From NCBI GenBank assembly GCA_949751835.1, contig CATKHK010000103.1, forward strand, positions 62,001 through 126,000: a DNA stretch of 64,000 bases, written 5' to 3'. Origin of the DNA: Blepharisma japonicum (taxonomy: Eukaryota; Ciliophora; Heterotrichea; Heterotrichida; Blepharismidae). Positions 18,679 to 28,960 of the stretch are shown here, piece after piece. The notes beneath the pieces are model-generated. The model saw nothing but the letters and a program-made list of their open reading frames with translations. It was not told where the DNA came from and did not search any database. Within the stretch, counting starts at the first letter, position 1. Each line of letters begins with the position of its first letter. The position numbers were made by a program, and so were the translations under genes.

Positions 18679-20835
18679 TTACCCTTTACTAATAAAATTC
18701 GCGAATTGTGCTAAAAGCCCATCATCAGGGACCAGCCCAATTTTCTGTTTTTGCTCGTCATTAAGTTCTAGCATCCCAGCTAAAGCTTTAAGCATCTGGA
18801 CTCTGATTTTTTCACTGTTTTGCTCGTTTAAGTAGTTTAATAAAAACGTCGTAATCAGTCTCCTATCAATCAAGTTATCGCTGGCCTGAATTTGTTTCTG
18901 CACTTGATTTACTAATGCTTCAGCCTCCGATTTCATTTGTTGTGTATGCTGAATTTGCTTTTCTAATTCAAATTTTTCTGCTTTAAATTCTTCTTTTTGT
19001 TCAAGGATATAGATTTCAGTTTCTTTTAATTTTTGTTTATAGGATTTCTTCTTTGAGGAAAGATGGGAAAGCTTGGAATGGGTGGATTCCAGCTCTTGAG
19101 TTAAATCATCAATACGAGTTGAATAGGTTTCTACTTGATTTTCTAAGCTTGATAGAAGTTCTTGCAGCTTTTGAATTGCTTCTTCATATTTTTCGATTTG
19201 AGACTTGGCAGATTTCAATTCCTTGATGTCATTTTGAGCTTTAGCTAATGCTATTTGTGCCTCGCAAATAGCTTTAGAGTGTTTTTGGCTTATATCATTG
19301 ATTTCAGTCATATGAAAGTTTTTTAAGTCATTTATTTTCTTCTTGTTTTGTTCTTCAATTTCACTTATACTTTTTTCAGCAAGTTTTTCATTTTCTTCAA
19401 TAATTTTTATTAATTCTTCGCATTTATCATTTGCTGCTTTCAACTGCTTTTCTTTTTCTTCTAATTCACTGCTTAATATTTTCTGTTTTTGAATCAAAGA
19501 TGCAAAATGGCTGTCCAATGACTTATAAGCTTCACTTGATTTTTTATTTATTTCTATTTCAGTGCTTAACTGTTTTTCGAGCTCTTCGACTCTTCGTTTA
19601 AGATCATGAATTTCTGACGATAAAGAAATATTATGAGTTTTTAATTCTTCTATAAGCGAGAAATCGGCTTTATCTTTTTTCAGCTCATTTTCTATAGTTT
19701 TAATGGTTTCTTCTTTATTTTCTAATGATTTTTTAAGCTCTTCTACACTAGCTTCTATATCAATTTTTTCCTTCAAGGTTTTATGATATAAATCTTCTGT
19801 GGTTTTAGAAATATCGATGGTATCTTTTAGCTTATTCTGGACCTCGTCAACAAAGCTGAGTACTCCTTCTTTGATTCCTTCTAAGGTATGTTTAAAGCTA
19901 ATTTTCCTATCAGTTGTTCCTTTGGTTTTTAAAGATAAGCTAGTAGCTACCCTTGTTATGGTTTCTTTCATATAATCGCTTTGTGATGCCAAAAATTCTG
20001 CAACATCTTCAATTCCAATATTTTCAGATTTTATATTGGGAACTGTCAGTCCTATGTATCCTCCACTTAGCTTTAAAGCTCTATAGCATTCTTCTGCTAT
20101 TTGATGCTGATTTCGTTTAGCTGACATAAATGAATCTTGTAAGGACCCCAAAGTTTCTTCTTGTTTTGCCATCATTTCTTTTAAGCTTTTAATCTCCTCA
20201 TCCAGCAACAAATTTCTAGTTTTATGACTTTCTATTTCTTTTTTTAGCTTCATTTCATTATCTCTCATCCCTTGTATGTTTCTTTCTAAATTTACTATTT
20301 TTACTCCTTGTTCTTCATATCTTTGTTTATATTCATTTATGTCATTTTCTTTTAAAACTAAAATTTCCATCAATTTAACCTTTTCTTCAATCCTCAGATT
20401 TTTTTCTTCCTCCAGCAGATTTTCTATCTTTTTTTTTAAGTCTCTTTCCTCATTTAACTCATTTTCCCTTACTTTTAGCAGCTCTAAAGCTTCAACACTA
20501 TCTTCAGCTCCTATCACAATCCTGAATTTCACTATTTCTTTATTTTCTTCTTTTAATTCTTCTATATATTGCTTATGCTGCCTATTTTCTTCTATTAATG
20601 ATTCCAATTTTTTTTGATTTTCATTAAACTCTAAGTCTCTTTCTTGCAAAATTTTCCTATACTCATTGCATCGATTTTCTAAATCAATGACTTGAGATTT
20701 CATCTCAGAGGGGTCTTCTTCATTTTCTATTGCAACTTCTGTGGTTATGTCACGAATTTGTTCTTTGGCTTTGCTTATAGCTCCAGATGCAAAAGATGTG
20801 AGACCTTTATACCCTGACCAAAATGAACTAGACAT
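18679..20835 (-). CDS. GMAP-210/Rud3-like golgin, 718 aa
   Basis: Three parts match the GMAP-210/Rud3 golgin plan. The first ~30 residues (MSSSFWSGYKGL, then Ser/Gly/Ala with Phe and Leu) look like a lipid-packing-sensor (ALPS) amphipathic helix that binds curved vesicles. Residues ~45-640 are almost continuous coiled coil. The C-terminal domain from about residue 652 (Asp-Arg-Arg-Leu-Ile-Thr-Thr-Phe-Leu-Leu-x-Tyr-Leu, then Leu-Lys-Ala-Leu-Ala and Asp-Glu-Gln-Lys-Gln-Lys-Ile-Gly-Leu) fits the GRAB domain, which binds Arf1-GTP on cis-Golgi. Expected role: long tether catching vesicles at the Golgi. The stop lies 12 bp from the stop of the convergent RBR gene. Confidence 0.8.
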   Translation of the reverse strand: MSSSFWSGYKGLTSFASGAISKAKEQIRDITTEVAIENEEDPSEMKSQVIDLENRCNEYRKILQERDLEFNENQKKLESLIEENRQHKQYIEELKEENKEIVKFRIVIGAEDSVEALELLKVRENELNEERDLKKKIENLLEEEKNLRIEEKVKLMEILVLKENDINEYKQRYEEQGVKIVNLERNIQGMRDNEMKLKKEIESHKTRNLLLDEEIKSLKEMMAKQEETLGSLQDSFMSAKRNQHQIAEECYRALKLSGGYIGLTVPNIKSENIGIEDVAEFLASQSDYMKETITRVATSLSLKTKGTTDRKISFKHTLEGIKEGVLSFVDEVQNKLKDTIDISKTTEDLYHKTLKEKIDIEASVEELKKSLENKEETIKTIENELKKDKADFSLIEELKTHNISLSSEIHDLKRRVEELEKQLSTEIEINKKSSEAYKSLDSHFASLIQKQKILSSELEEKEKQLKAANDKCEELIKIIEENEKLAEKSISEIEEQNKKKINDLKNFHMTEINDISQKHSKAICEAQIALAKAQNDIKELKSAKSQIEKYEEAIQKLQELLSSLENQVETYSTRIDDLTQELESTHSKLSHLSSKKKSYKQKLKETEIYILEQKEEFKAEKFELEKQIQHTQQMKSEAEALVNQVQKQIQASDNLIDRRLITTFLLNYLNEQNSEKIRVQMLKALAGMLELNDEQKQKIGLVPDDGLLAQFANFISKG

Positions 20836-20943
20836 AATTATTATTCTGCTTTAAATACAAATTTATTTTGGAATATTGGAAAAGAGGCAGGAAATTAAGG
20901 GGAAAATGCTAAAAGGTAAGAAATTGAAGCAGAATATGATAAT

Positions 20944-21513
20944 TTACAATAATAAACAGCACTTTTGTCCTCCATCTCTTTGTCGCTTATTTTGTGACCG
21001 TTTTATAGATTTAGCACACTCTGCAAATGCGCTTTCGAGGTTAGTCTTTGTTTTTGCACTGACTTCGAAAAAATTGCAACTCCAATCAGCTGCATCTTTT
21101 GTGGCTTCTTCTAATGAAATTTCTCGTCTTTCTTCCATATCAGCTTTATTCCCTACTAGCACCATCGGCACTGAAATTGCATTTTTCACATACAAAACTC
21201 TATCCCTGAACTCTTTTGCTTCTGAGTAAGATTGTCTTCTTGTAATATCATAAACTAACAAATACCCCACAGCTTGTCTAATAAGTCCGTTTAAATTTGT
21301 AAGATTTCCTTCTTCTCCTGCCGTATCAATAATATCAAAAATAATTTGTTCACCTTCAAATGTGACTTGTTTCCTATAATAATCCTCGATCGTCGGCTCA
21401 TAAGCTTCTTCAAAGCGATTCCTTGTGAATTGCATACAAAGTGAGCTTTTTCCCACCCCAGTTGACCCTATAACAGCAATTTTATATTCTTTAGCTGCGA
21501 GATGATCAACCAT
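20944..21513 (-). CDS. Ras-family small GTPase, prenylated, 189 aa
   Basis: All five GTPase motifs are present: G1 GSTGVGKS, G2 with Pro-Thr-Ile-Glu-Asp-Tyr-Tyr (a Ras/Rap-type effector loop), G3 DTAGEE, G4 NKAD and G5 SAK. The protein ends Cys-Cys-Leu-Leu-Leu; CLLL is a CAAX box favouring geranylgeranylation, so it should sit on a membrane. In G3 the usual catalytic Gln (Ras Gln61) is Glu, which may lower intrinsic GTP hydrolysis. It is closest in pattern to Ras/Rap/Rheb; the exact subfamily is undecided. It reads in the same direction as the golgin gene, 108 bp upstream of it. Confidence 0.92.
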   Translation of the reverse strand: MVDHLAAKEYKIAVIGSTGVGKSSLCMQFTRNRFEEAYEPTIEDYYRKQVTFEGEQIIFDIIDTAGEEGNLTNLNGLIRQAVGYLLVYDITRRQSYSEAKEFRDRVLYVKNAISVPMVLVGNKADMEERREISLEEATKDAADWSCNFFEVSAKTKTNLESAFAECAKSIKRSQNKRQRDGGQKCCLLL

Positions 21514-21787
21514 TGTAAAGTTTCTCTTTATTTTAATAGAATAATTATTTTGAGTTTTTCTAGGGAATATTATTAATTGTGATAACTTACTTTCTTTTAA
21601 TTGTATTTAGAATGCCATAATGCATGAAAAATTATTTGTATAAAAAATAATGATAATGTTTTTATTAGATTTATTAAGGAAATCATGAATATTTGTTAAA
21701 TTACTCTAAAAATAATATATGGAAACAATTGTTATTTTCTATAGAATCTGCTGCATCAAATTTATTGAAAAATAAAATTTCATATAA

Positions 21788-23473
21788 ATGCCTTCACCTT
21801 TGAAAAAGACTCATAAGCGCGCTATAAAAAAAGAACCAAATCTAATGAAAATGATATTCAAAAGATGAAAGGAACTCAAAAGTTGAAAGTAAGATTGATA
21901 TAGGCAAAAAGAAAGAACTTTATACCCAAAAGCTTATAGGTTTTATTATTCATGACTATTTAAAAAAGTAAAATTAGCGATTGATCATGAAAAACTGGCC
22001 CCTAGAAAGCTACTATTATTTTCTATCTGAAAAAATCAATATAATGAAAGTAGTCAAGCTAGCCTAAAGCAGTCTACATCAATAAGAGAAACTTACCTAA
22101 AAACTCAAGTAACACATGGCTGAATGAAATGAGTCACTCAAAGAAAAAAGAAAAAGAGAATTTCAGAGAGTTCCAGGGCATTTTATAAAGAAAAATTAAA
22201 GCATAAAGCTTTCGACAATCTAAAGCTACTGAGATTGCAAAAATTTAGATATCAAAATTTTATTATTAAAAGGATTAGAAACTTTTTAAAGAGAACGATT
22301 TCTCATTGAAAATCCATCAAAAATATAAAGGACTCAAAAAAATATAATTGATTTAAAGCTGAAGAGTTTAATGATAGTCAAATAATGAAAAAGGGGATTT
22401 TAATGTGAAAAGAGATTATGAAAAAGAATGTTCGTGAACGAAAGATAACTTTATTTTGGAAATATTGGAAAAGGGTGTTTAAAAATTCTAGAAATGATAT
22501 GGAAAAGTTAACACATGGATACAGAAAAAGGCATTTGATGTCATTTTACTTAAATAAATTACGAAGGAACGCGAAATTGAATAAGCAAAAGAAAAAAGCA
22601 AAACTTTTTCAATTGAGAATTTTGTTAAGATCTTGAAGAATCTTAGTTTTTCATACATCAACTAAGAAAAACGGCCTTAAATTAGCTTCAGCATTTTGTG
22701 CTGCTAATTATCACACAGAATTGGTAAAATTAACTCAGAAGCGAAAAGTATTTGAAGCGATTTTGATTTTCTCAAGCAAATATTTCACAAAACAACAAAA
22801 GCAAAAGAAAGCTTTGAATTTCTATCAAACCTTTATACAAAAAAATCAATTAAAATCAATATTAAAAGAATGATATAGAATTCCCCTTGTAAGTTTTATA
22901 CAGATAAACATGGTTGAGAAACACCGTCAAAATAAAGTAAAAAAATCCTGCTTTTTTAAAATTCTAAAATACTCTTGCTACACAATAAAAATCGAAGAAT
23001 CCATCAGAAAAAATCGAAAATTTAAACTACTCTCAACCTGTTTTAAAGCCTTAAAATCATATTTACTTCCAAAAATGCTTTCTCATAGGAAAGCAAATAA
23101 TTTCAGGTCAAAACTTTTGCTAGAACACTCTTTTCACAATTGATTAAAGTATTTATGTCAAAAATATTCTAAAAATGATCTTAAAAATAACAAAATTTAC
23201 TCATCAAAATTACTTCACAAATCTTTAATTGGATTTAAAATCAATACTATTTTATCACAAGATAAATCTGAATTGCAAAAAAAGTAATGCTAAATTAGGC
23301 TTAAATGATTCATATTTGAAAATAAAATTAACCTGCTCAAAAAAATTTTCCGAAGCTGGAAAATTTTACATAGGACGAGAATTATTTTGTTTTCTGCTTG
23401 CTGTGAAATAAAATTTCGATATTTGCATAGATGGAAATGCAGCTCGAAGTTGCAATCTTTAAAATTCTTATAA
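21788..23473 (+). CDS. Sfi1-like centrin-binding repeat protein, 551 aa, two 15-nt introns
   Basis: The gene can be read only with TGA as Trp and with two 15-nt introns removed (21889-21903 and 23284-23298). It then runs from ATG 21788 to TAA 23471-23473. The product is very basic and consists of spaced repeats ending in a Phe/Leu-x2-Trp or Trp-Lys pattern (Phe-Lys-Arg-Trp-Lys, Leu-Phe-Trp-Lys-Tyr-Trp-Lys, Phe-Arg-Ser-Trp-Lys, Leu-His-Arg-Trp-Lys), the signature of Sfi1 repeats. Sfi1 proteins form long helices that bind centrin at basal bodies and contractile fibres; ciliates have many. More than ten Trp are encoded by TGA. Family call by repeat pattern only. Confidence 0.75.
21889..21903 (+). 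other. 15-nt intron 1 of the Sfi1-like gene
   Basis: GTAAGATTGATATAG lies between codon bases of a Lys codon (phase 2). Without removal the frame meets TAA inside it. With removal the frame stays open for ~460 codons. A is at position 10. Confidence 0.85.
23284..23298 (+). other. 15-nt intron 2 of the Sfi1-like gene
   Basis: GTAATGCTAAATTAG supplies an in-frame TAA if retained. Removal (again phase 2 in a Lys codon) adds 58 codons containing two more Sfi1-type Trp-Lys repeats before TAA at 23471. A is at position 10. Confidence 0.82.
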
Positions 23474-23993
23474 CTTGAAACAAATATTTAAATAATTCAG
23501 TATAATTTAATATGAGATTTATGTAGCCAGCCATTTATAGCTATAAAAGCAATTAATAAAGATATGCTAATAATAAGTAGTCCAAAAATCGAATAAAATA
23601 AATGGGATCAATATAATTAATTTTATATCATATCTAGCATTTAAATAAATATTTGTATTTTTAGTTTAAAATTAATCAATAATTATAACTATTAATCTTA
23701 TAATACTTAATATGTGAAAGTATTTAAAATATTTTTCACAAAAGATAAGAGTAAAAGCTATTAAATTTCTATTCAGTAATCAATAGATAAGATTAATCCT
23801 AATAAAAATAGCTTGTTTTTAAAAATACTTCATAAATGAGGATAGCAACAAATTATTAGATATATTACTTTTATATTAACTGAATTTAACTGGAATTAAA
23901 ATTTTATCATTATCTTCAATATGACTTTTATTTTCCTTTATCACAAAATCCTAATTTTTCAACAACCTTTTCCATAATTGCAATTATCAAAAT
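23474..23993. other. AT-rich spacer, no gene seen
   Basis: About 520 bp of very AT-rich DNA between two plus-strand genes. No open frame of note, no RNA motif recognised. Confidence 0.5.
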
Positions 23994-25046
23994 ATGATAC
24001 CCTCATTGCTTCTATTCTCCCTAATCCCCTTTACCTCTGCCAATTATCCTTCCCCACACTCAATTTCTTCACAAAACACCTGTTTATCCTACCAATGTGC
24101 AACCACAAGCAACATAACAATCCCTACTGGCTCCTGCGGGCGTCAGGTCAACAATACAGTCTACCTTCAGCCTTGTTCGTCAGCCTCCTCCACCCCATAT
24201 TGCCAAACCAGCAACCTAACTTGCATTGCAGCCCCTGTCAATATCTCAGATTTACCTTACCCAGGAGAACCTTGTATTTCAAGCTGTATATTCGGGACAT
24301 GCAAAAATAACTATTGTTTTGGGGCTGCTTTATTAGAATCTTGTAAATCCCACGAGCAATGTAACCCAGGACTGCGATGTGGCCCTAACAACCAATGTGT
24401 ATCCCAAATAAATATTGGAGACATGGGATGTCGTGATTTCCATGACTGCGTAAATTGGGCTACCTGCAACTGGACCTATGGGACCTCTAATGGTGTTTGT
24501 AACCAATACGCCACAATTTCTAATGGAAATATTGTGACTGACTGCACCAATGGGTTTTCTTATTTATGCCAGTCAGGTTTTTGTAAAAAATCAGCTAATG
24601 ATTTTTATGGGTCTCTTGGGGTTTGTTCAGAAGCCCCTGTAAGCACAGCCCAGATGCCGAATAAATGCAGCTCAGATATGGATTGTGAAGGGACTGATGG
24701 GAGCAATATGTATTTGTCAAGCTGCAGCTGTGGGTATAATAGCCAAGGAGCTTCTTATTGTCAGCCTTTTATAGGAGACGCTGCTGGGCTTAGTTATATA
24801 AGCACTTGGGTTAAAGTTTTGCAAGGGACTAATAAATGTAACACAGTCAGAAGAAGTGCGTCAGGGTGCTTGGAATTTGTGAATAAATTAGATGATACGA
24901 CTCGTGCTACTTGGGAGTATCTTTATTATCCCCAATTACAGAATAATGACCAATGTGTACAGGCTACTTACAATTATCCTTATTATTATGACTCTGCGAA
25001 CTTTTTGTGTGTCCTTGTAAGTGTGGCTATTTCATTCTTAATATAA
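23994..25046 (+). CDS. Secreted or GPI-anchored Cys-rich surface protein, 350 aa
   Basis: The protein starts with a signal peptide (MIPSLLLFSLIPFTSA) and ends with a short hydrophobic stretch (Phe-Leu-Cys-Val-Leu-Val-Ser-Val-Ala-Ile-Ser-Phe-Leu-Ile) directly before TAA. This is the layout of a GPI-anchored protein. Between them lie about 40 Cys in short EGF/Dickkopf-like spacings (Cys-x5-Cys-x4-Cys, Gly-x-Cys pairs), many Asn-x-Ser/Thr glycosylation sites and Tyr/Asn-rich loops. Such Cys-rich cell-surface proteins are common in ciliates. The ligand and role are unknown. The codon for Trp is TGG throughout here. Confidence 0.8.
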   Translation: MIPSLLLFSLIPFTSANYPSPHSISSQNTCLSYQCATTSNITIPTGSCGRQVNNTVYLQPCSSASSTPYCQTSNLTCIAAPVNISDLPYPGEPCISSCIFGTCKNNYCFGAALLESCKSHEQCNPGLRCGPNNQCVSQINIGDMGCRDFHDCVNWATCNWTYGTSNGVCNQYATISNGNIVTDCTNGFSYLCQSGFCKKSANDFYGSLGVCSEAPVSTAQMPNKCSSDMDCEGTDGSNMYLSSCSCGYNSQGASYCQPFIGDAAGLSYISTWVKVLQGTNKCNTVRRSASGCLEFVNKLDDTTRATWEYLYYPQLQNNDQCVQATYNYPYYYDSANFLCVLVSVAISFLI

Positions 25047-25084
25047 TTTCTATTGAAATTTAATAATTTTTAGCTAAATATATA

Positions 25085-26395
25085 TTAATTGAGGATGGTT
25101 TTTATTTCTTCATTAGATTTTTCTTCTTCATTTGCAGCTTCTCTTGTAATATAGAATTCTTCTTGAGAAACGACTGAATTTGCTTCAAAATCTAAAACGG
25201 TTCTTTCCTGAAAAGCTGCTGGGCTATCTTCAATAATATCAGCTTGTGTCAAATATGAGCAATTAGTAATCGGCATCACCTTTTTAATCCCAAATGTCCA
25301 AAGGCATGATCTATAACTAAACGGCTCTTTTGATAATAAATGCACAGTAGTCCTCCCAATTTGTACAATAACTTCTGTATGAGGCTGCAGAACAAAAGTT
25401 TTTTTCATAAGGACATGTGTCCCGAATTTGCTATTTCTGTCTTCTAATACAAAATTATTTTCAATAAATTTCAATTTGCAGTGTCTTCTACTGACTGAGA
25501 CGTCAGAAATTCTTAAATCACTTTCAATGCATCTGCCTAGGCTTGCAGATTCTCCATTATTTAGAGACACAACGTGTAAACATCTAGATTCGCTTCCTTC
25601 AGGCCTATAATCTTCTAATAAAATATAAGGTTTTTTGGGATTTGCTATTTTTATTAGGTCAAATCGGACTCCTTTAATAAAAATACTTGATGGAAGTGGC
25701 TCTTTACAAATTTCACATGATAATTCATCCCAAAAATATGAAGTTGCCTTTTGAAACTTGCTGACTGCAACTTTATTGTTAAGCCATTGCTGCAAACATG
25801 AAATGTGGATATTTTTCATAGTCCCTGCGCAGAGGCATGGAGAAATCAAAGGATTCTCTTCTGAATTTGTATTGTTTAAGCATATTCTGCACGCTATTGC
25901 TTCATTATAATCCTTTCGAAAAGGCTCAAAATACTGAAATTTCGGCTTTTCCCGATCAACCGCTATAGAAATTTCATTTTCTGGAATGTTATTTACATCA
26001 ATACAAATTCTTTTGACTTGTAATCTAACCCTTCCTAGACGAATCCAGTCCCCTTCACATATTCTATGCCCTTTAACTCCATTATTTCTTATTGATTTTA
26101 CTACAAGCCATAGTCTTTCATTTAGCTCTTCACCTGATTGTTGTATTATAAAAAAACCACCACGTGCTTTTATGGACAAAATTGGGTTTGAGTCTTCACT
26201 GAGTTTTCAATTCCAACATGAACTGTTTAAGATACAGGAATTCTTGAATCTATGCAAAACTGCTGAGTAGTTTATAGTAAAATGATTCTTTGTTATCAAG
26301 CTTCCTTGGTAATCGTAAAGGCCGTTTGTGTCACGATGTCAAGTTGAAGTCTGGATTTCAAGGCTGGCTAGTAATTACTAGGTGTTTTCTATCAT
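25085..26395 (-). CDS. RING-CH plus FHA domain protein, one 15-nt intron
   Basis: The long frame ends at TAA/TAG near 25085. Upstream it stays open past a TGA(Trp) but has no ATG until a 15-nt intron (26364-26378) is removed, which joins it to ATG at 26395 (MIENTYLEIQ). The product, about 431 aa, has a RING-CH finger in the middle (Cys-Arg-Ile-Cys-Leu, Pro-Cys-Leu-Cys-Ala-Gly, His-x2-Cys-Leu-x2-Trp, Cys-x2-Cys) and then an FHA phosphopeptide-binding domain (Gly-Arg-x5-Leu-Arg-Ile-Ser-Asp, Ser-Arg-Arg-His-Cys, Asn-Ser-x-Phe-Gly-Thr). An E3 ligase that reads phospho-threonine marks is the natural inference. No membrane segment is obvious. Confidence 0.82.
26364..26378 (-). other. 15-nt intron of the RING-CH/FHA gene
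   Basis: GTAATTACTAGCCAG (minus strand) splits a Tyr codon. It differs from the other four in ending CAG instead of TAG but keeps GTAA, length 15 and A at position 10. Removal supplies the only upstream in-frame ATG. Confidence 0.65.
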
Positions 26396-27076
26396 TTTCT
26401 TAATAAATTAAATATGAGACATTATAACTATCAACATTTATGGGGGCCCACATTTATGTCCTTAGGAATTAAGCAAAAAATAAGCAAAATTTAAAAAAAT
26501 ACCCAAAGGAAATTCCTTTTTTTTTAAAGTGTTATTTTAAATACTATTATCTTATAAAAGTTTCTAATAAAATTCTATGCCAGACCATAAAAATAATTAA
26601 CTAAAATCTCAAATTTCATAACTGTTTATGCTTTCCTAAGAAATTCTCAATACTTATTGAAAAATGAGAAATCAAAAGATAGTTTGTATCAATCAGTAAA
26701 AAGCTTTTATAATCTGCTTTCTATTGAAAGCAAGGATGAAATTATCAAAAACTCTAGGAAAACAGCTCTATTGAGTAATATATGTGGTAATAATAAATGA
26801 CTTGACTTAGAATTTTATGTCACATATATAAAAAAAATTTTGAATATTTAAATGATTGATTTATGGAAAATCCTAACTATGAAAACATAGAAGATGTCAA
26901 AAAGTGTTTGAGGAAGAAAAGAATTGGAAGATTAAGATTTGAATAAGTACATAAATAATTATTCTTTATATTTCAATTTATCTGAATTTCCACCCAAATT
27001 TTAAATTCCAAAACTGTCCACACTTTCCTAAGGTTAATTAATTTTTACGGGATAAGTCAAAATAAGTTTTAAAAGC
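26396..27076. other. Spacer between divergent genes
   Basis: About 680 bp. A stretch near 26605-26660 and one near 26990-27045 are alike (both with CTTTCCTAAG after an AACTGT-type run), suggesting an old internal duplication. A 27-codon frame at 26863-26946 (MENPNYENIEDVK start) is open but has no support as a gene. Confidence 0.4.
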
Positions 27077-28960
27077 ATGTCAAAAGAAGACCTACTATGA
27101 AAAGAAGAGGACGAACTTAGCTCATTCACATCTCTCCAAATAGAAACCAGCCCATCAGACCCTTACTTAAAAAATATCACAGAACTTTTCCACGTTTTAT
27201 CTGAAGAAGAAGATCAAATCACAAAAAATCTCCCCAATCTTATTTCGAAACAAGTCCAAAAACAAGACCAAATCGACCTATTAGAAGCATTTTCGCTTGA
27301 ATTAAAAATTAGAAACCAAGAAAAGCAGCAATTATTAGAATCGCTGATTGACCGCGAACGATCAAAGTCATTAGAAATTCACCAACTTCAAATGCAAATT
27401 AAGACTTTAAAAGATGATATTGCCAGAAGCGCAGTAATAAGCAAAAAAAGAAAGGACAGAGTGGCCGGTTACACAAGTGCCTTAGACATGTATGACTGAG
27501 TTGTAGATATTGGGCTGATTACTGATATAAATAAAAATGGGTGGGAAGTGGAGTTTTCACAAAATTTTTGAAATACGCTTAAAGAAGACCAAAGAGCCTT
27601 AATCAAACCTATAAGCCAGGCCATAAAAATTGAAGACTTGCAAGATTTACCAAATATAGAATCAAAAAATGAAGAAATTAAGATAGAAGAAGATTTTTTG
27701 CAAATTTCCCCAGAAAAGTCTCAAAGTTTGCATTCGAGTTTTGCATTGGAAAAATGTGAAACTAAAGCAGGCCCAGGAGCTTGAGATGGGGCAGTTGTAG
27801 CTGTTGTGGGGCTTTATGATAAAGGGAAAACATTTTTACTGAATAATTTAACAGAGTCATTTTTACCGTCAGGGAAAAAAGTTAATACAAAAGGGTTGTC
27901 GTTTAAGCATGTTCATATGGACTCAGGGACAAAATTGATACTTTTAGATACAGCAGGGTCTTATTCGCCGGTTAAGGTGATTAATGAATTTTCAGTTGCT
28001 GAAAAAGAAGCTACAGAACTTTTTCTTCTTGATATGGTTTTTGAGTTGTCTGATTATTTTATATGTGTTGTGAACGATTTTACATCACTTGACCAAAGAT
28101 TTCTTGACAAAATTACTCGAAGCTTACAAAATTCCACTACAAAAACCTTCAGAGAAGTCATTGTAGTCCACAACTTAAAAGACGTGGAAAATAAAGAAGT
28201 TATTGACCATATATGGGAAACACAAGTCACACAAATTTATGGGTCTGGGAGCTCATTGAAAACTAGGGTAGCTGCAATTTCTAACAAAACTGGAGATTTA
28301 GTAGAAAAAGACGTAAATTGATTTAAAACAGAATTTTCAAGGCATGTTTGTTTAGCAAATGCTGATAGCGAACTTGGTGAAGAAAATAACCCCTGGGTAT
28401 TTTCTTTATTAAAATATTGGCTGAAAGCTGTTTTTGTCCCTGTGAATAGGCCAATTTCAGTGGTAGAAACTGTTCTTTCGATTTCAAGAGTAAAATTGAC
28501 ATCTTATTATAAAACTCCTATAGAAGTAGACTTAATAGAAGGAGAGCATTATTTGAAAAAAATAATTAAGTGTAGGAATATGGCGAGCGGAGAAAATATG
28601 AGACTTCCGCAGCTGTCACAAGATTCTAGCGGATTTATTATGTCAAGGCCTGATAGTTTTCTGCCGTCAATTGACATTATTGAGGATGGAGAATATAAAA
28701 TTTTTATGGATATTCCTGGGCTCTCTGGTGATGATATTTTACTGACGAGACAAAACGTTATTACTGTTGTACAAGGGAGTAGGAAGAAACCTTATATTGA
28801 AGATTCTGACAAATCGAGGATTGTGAAGCAAGAAAGGAAGTATGGGGATTTCGCTATGAGTTTTAAGATACCTGAACAGTATGAGAGGAAATGGAATACC
28901 GTGGAAATTAAGGATGGAATTTTGGCTATTTCTTATAAAAAGGATGAGGATGATAAATAA
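27077..28960 (+). CDS. P-loop GTPase fused to a C-terminal Hsp20 domain, 627 aa
   Basis: With TGA as Trp the frame runs unbroken from ATG 27077 (MSKEDLLWKEE) to TAA 28960. Residues ~30-130 are acidic coiled coil. A dynamin/GBP-like G domain follows, with P-loop Gly245-Leu-Tyr-Asp-Lys-Gly-Lys-Thr252, a switch Thr, DTAG at 291-294 and a later His-Asn-Leu-Lys-Asp in the place of the NKxD-type motif. The last ~100 residues are an alpha-crystallin domain: Asp-Ile-Pro-Gly-Leu, Tyr-Gly-Asp-Phe and Lys-Asp-Gly-Ile-Leu-Ala-Ile, as in small heat-shock proteins. The combination suggests a GTP-driven assembly coupled to holdase activity. That role is inference; each domain is clear. Confidence 0.82.

Noticed and set aside
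20276-20617. Plus-strand open frame (113 codons)
   Set aside because: Antisense shadow of the golgin coiled coil: Ser/Phe-rich complement of Glu/Lys codons.
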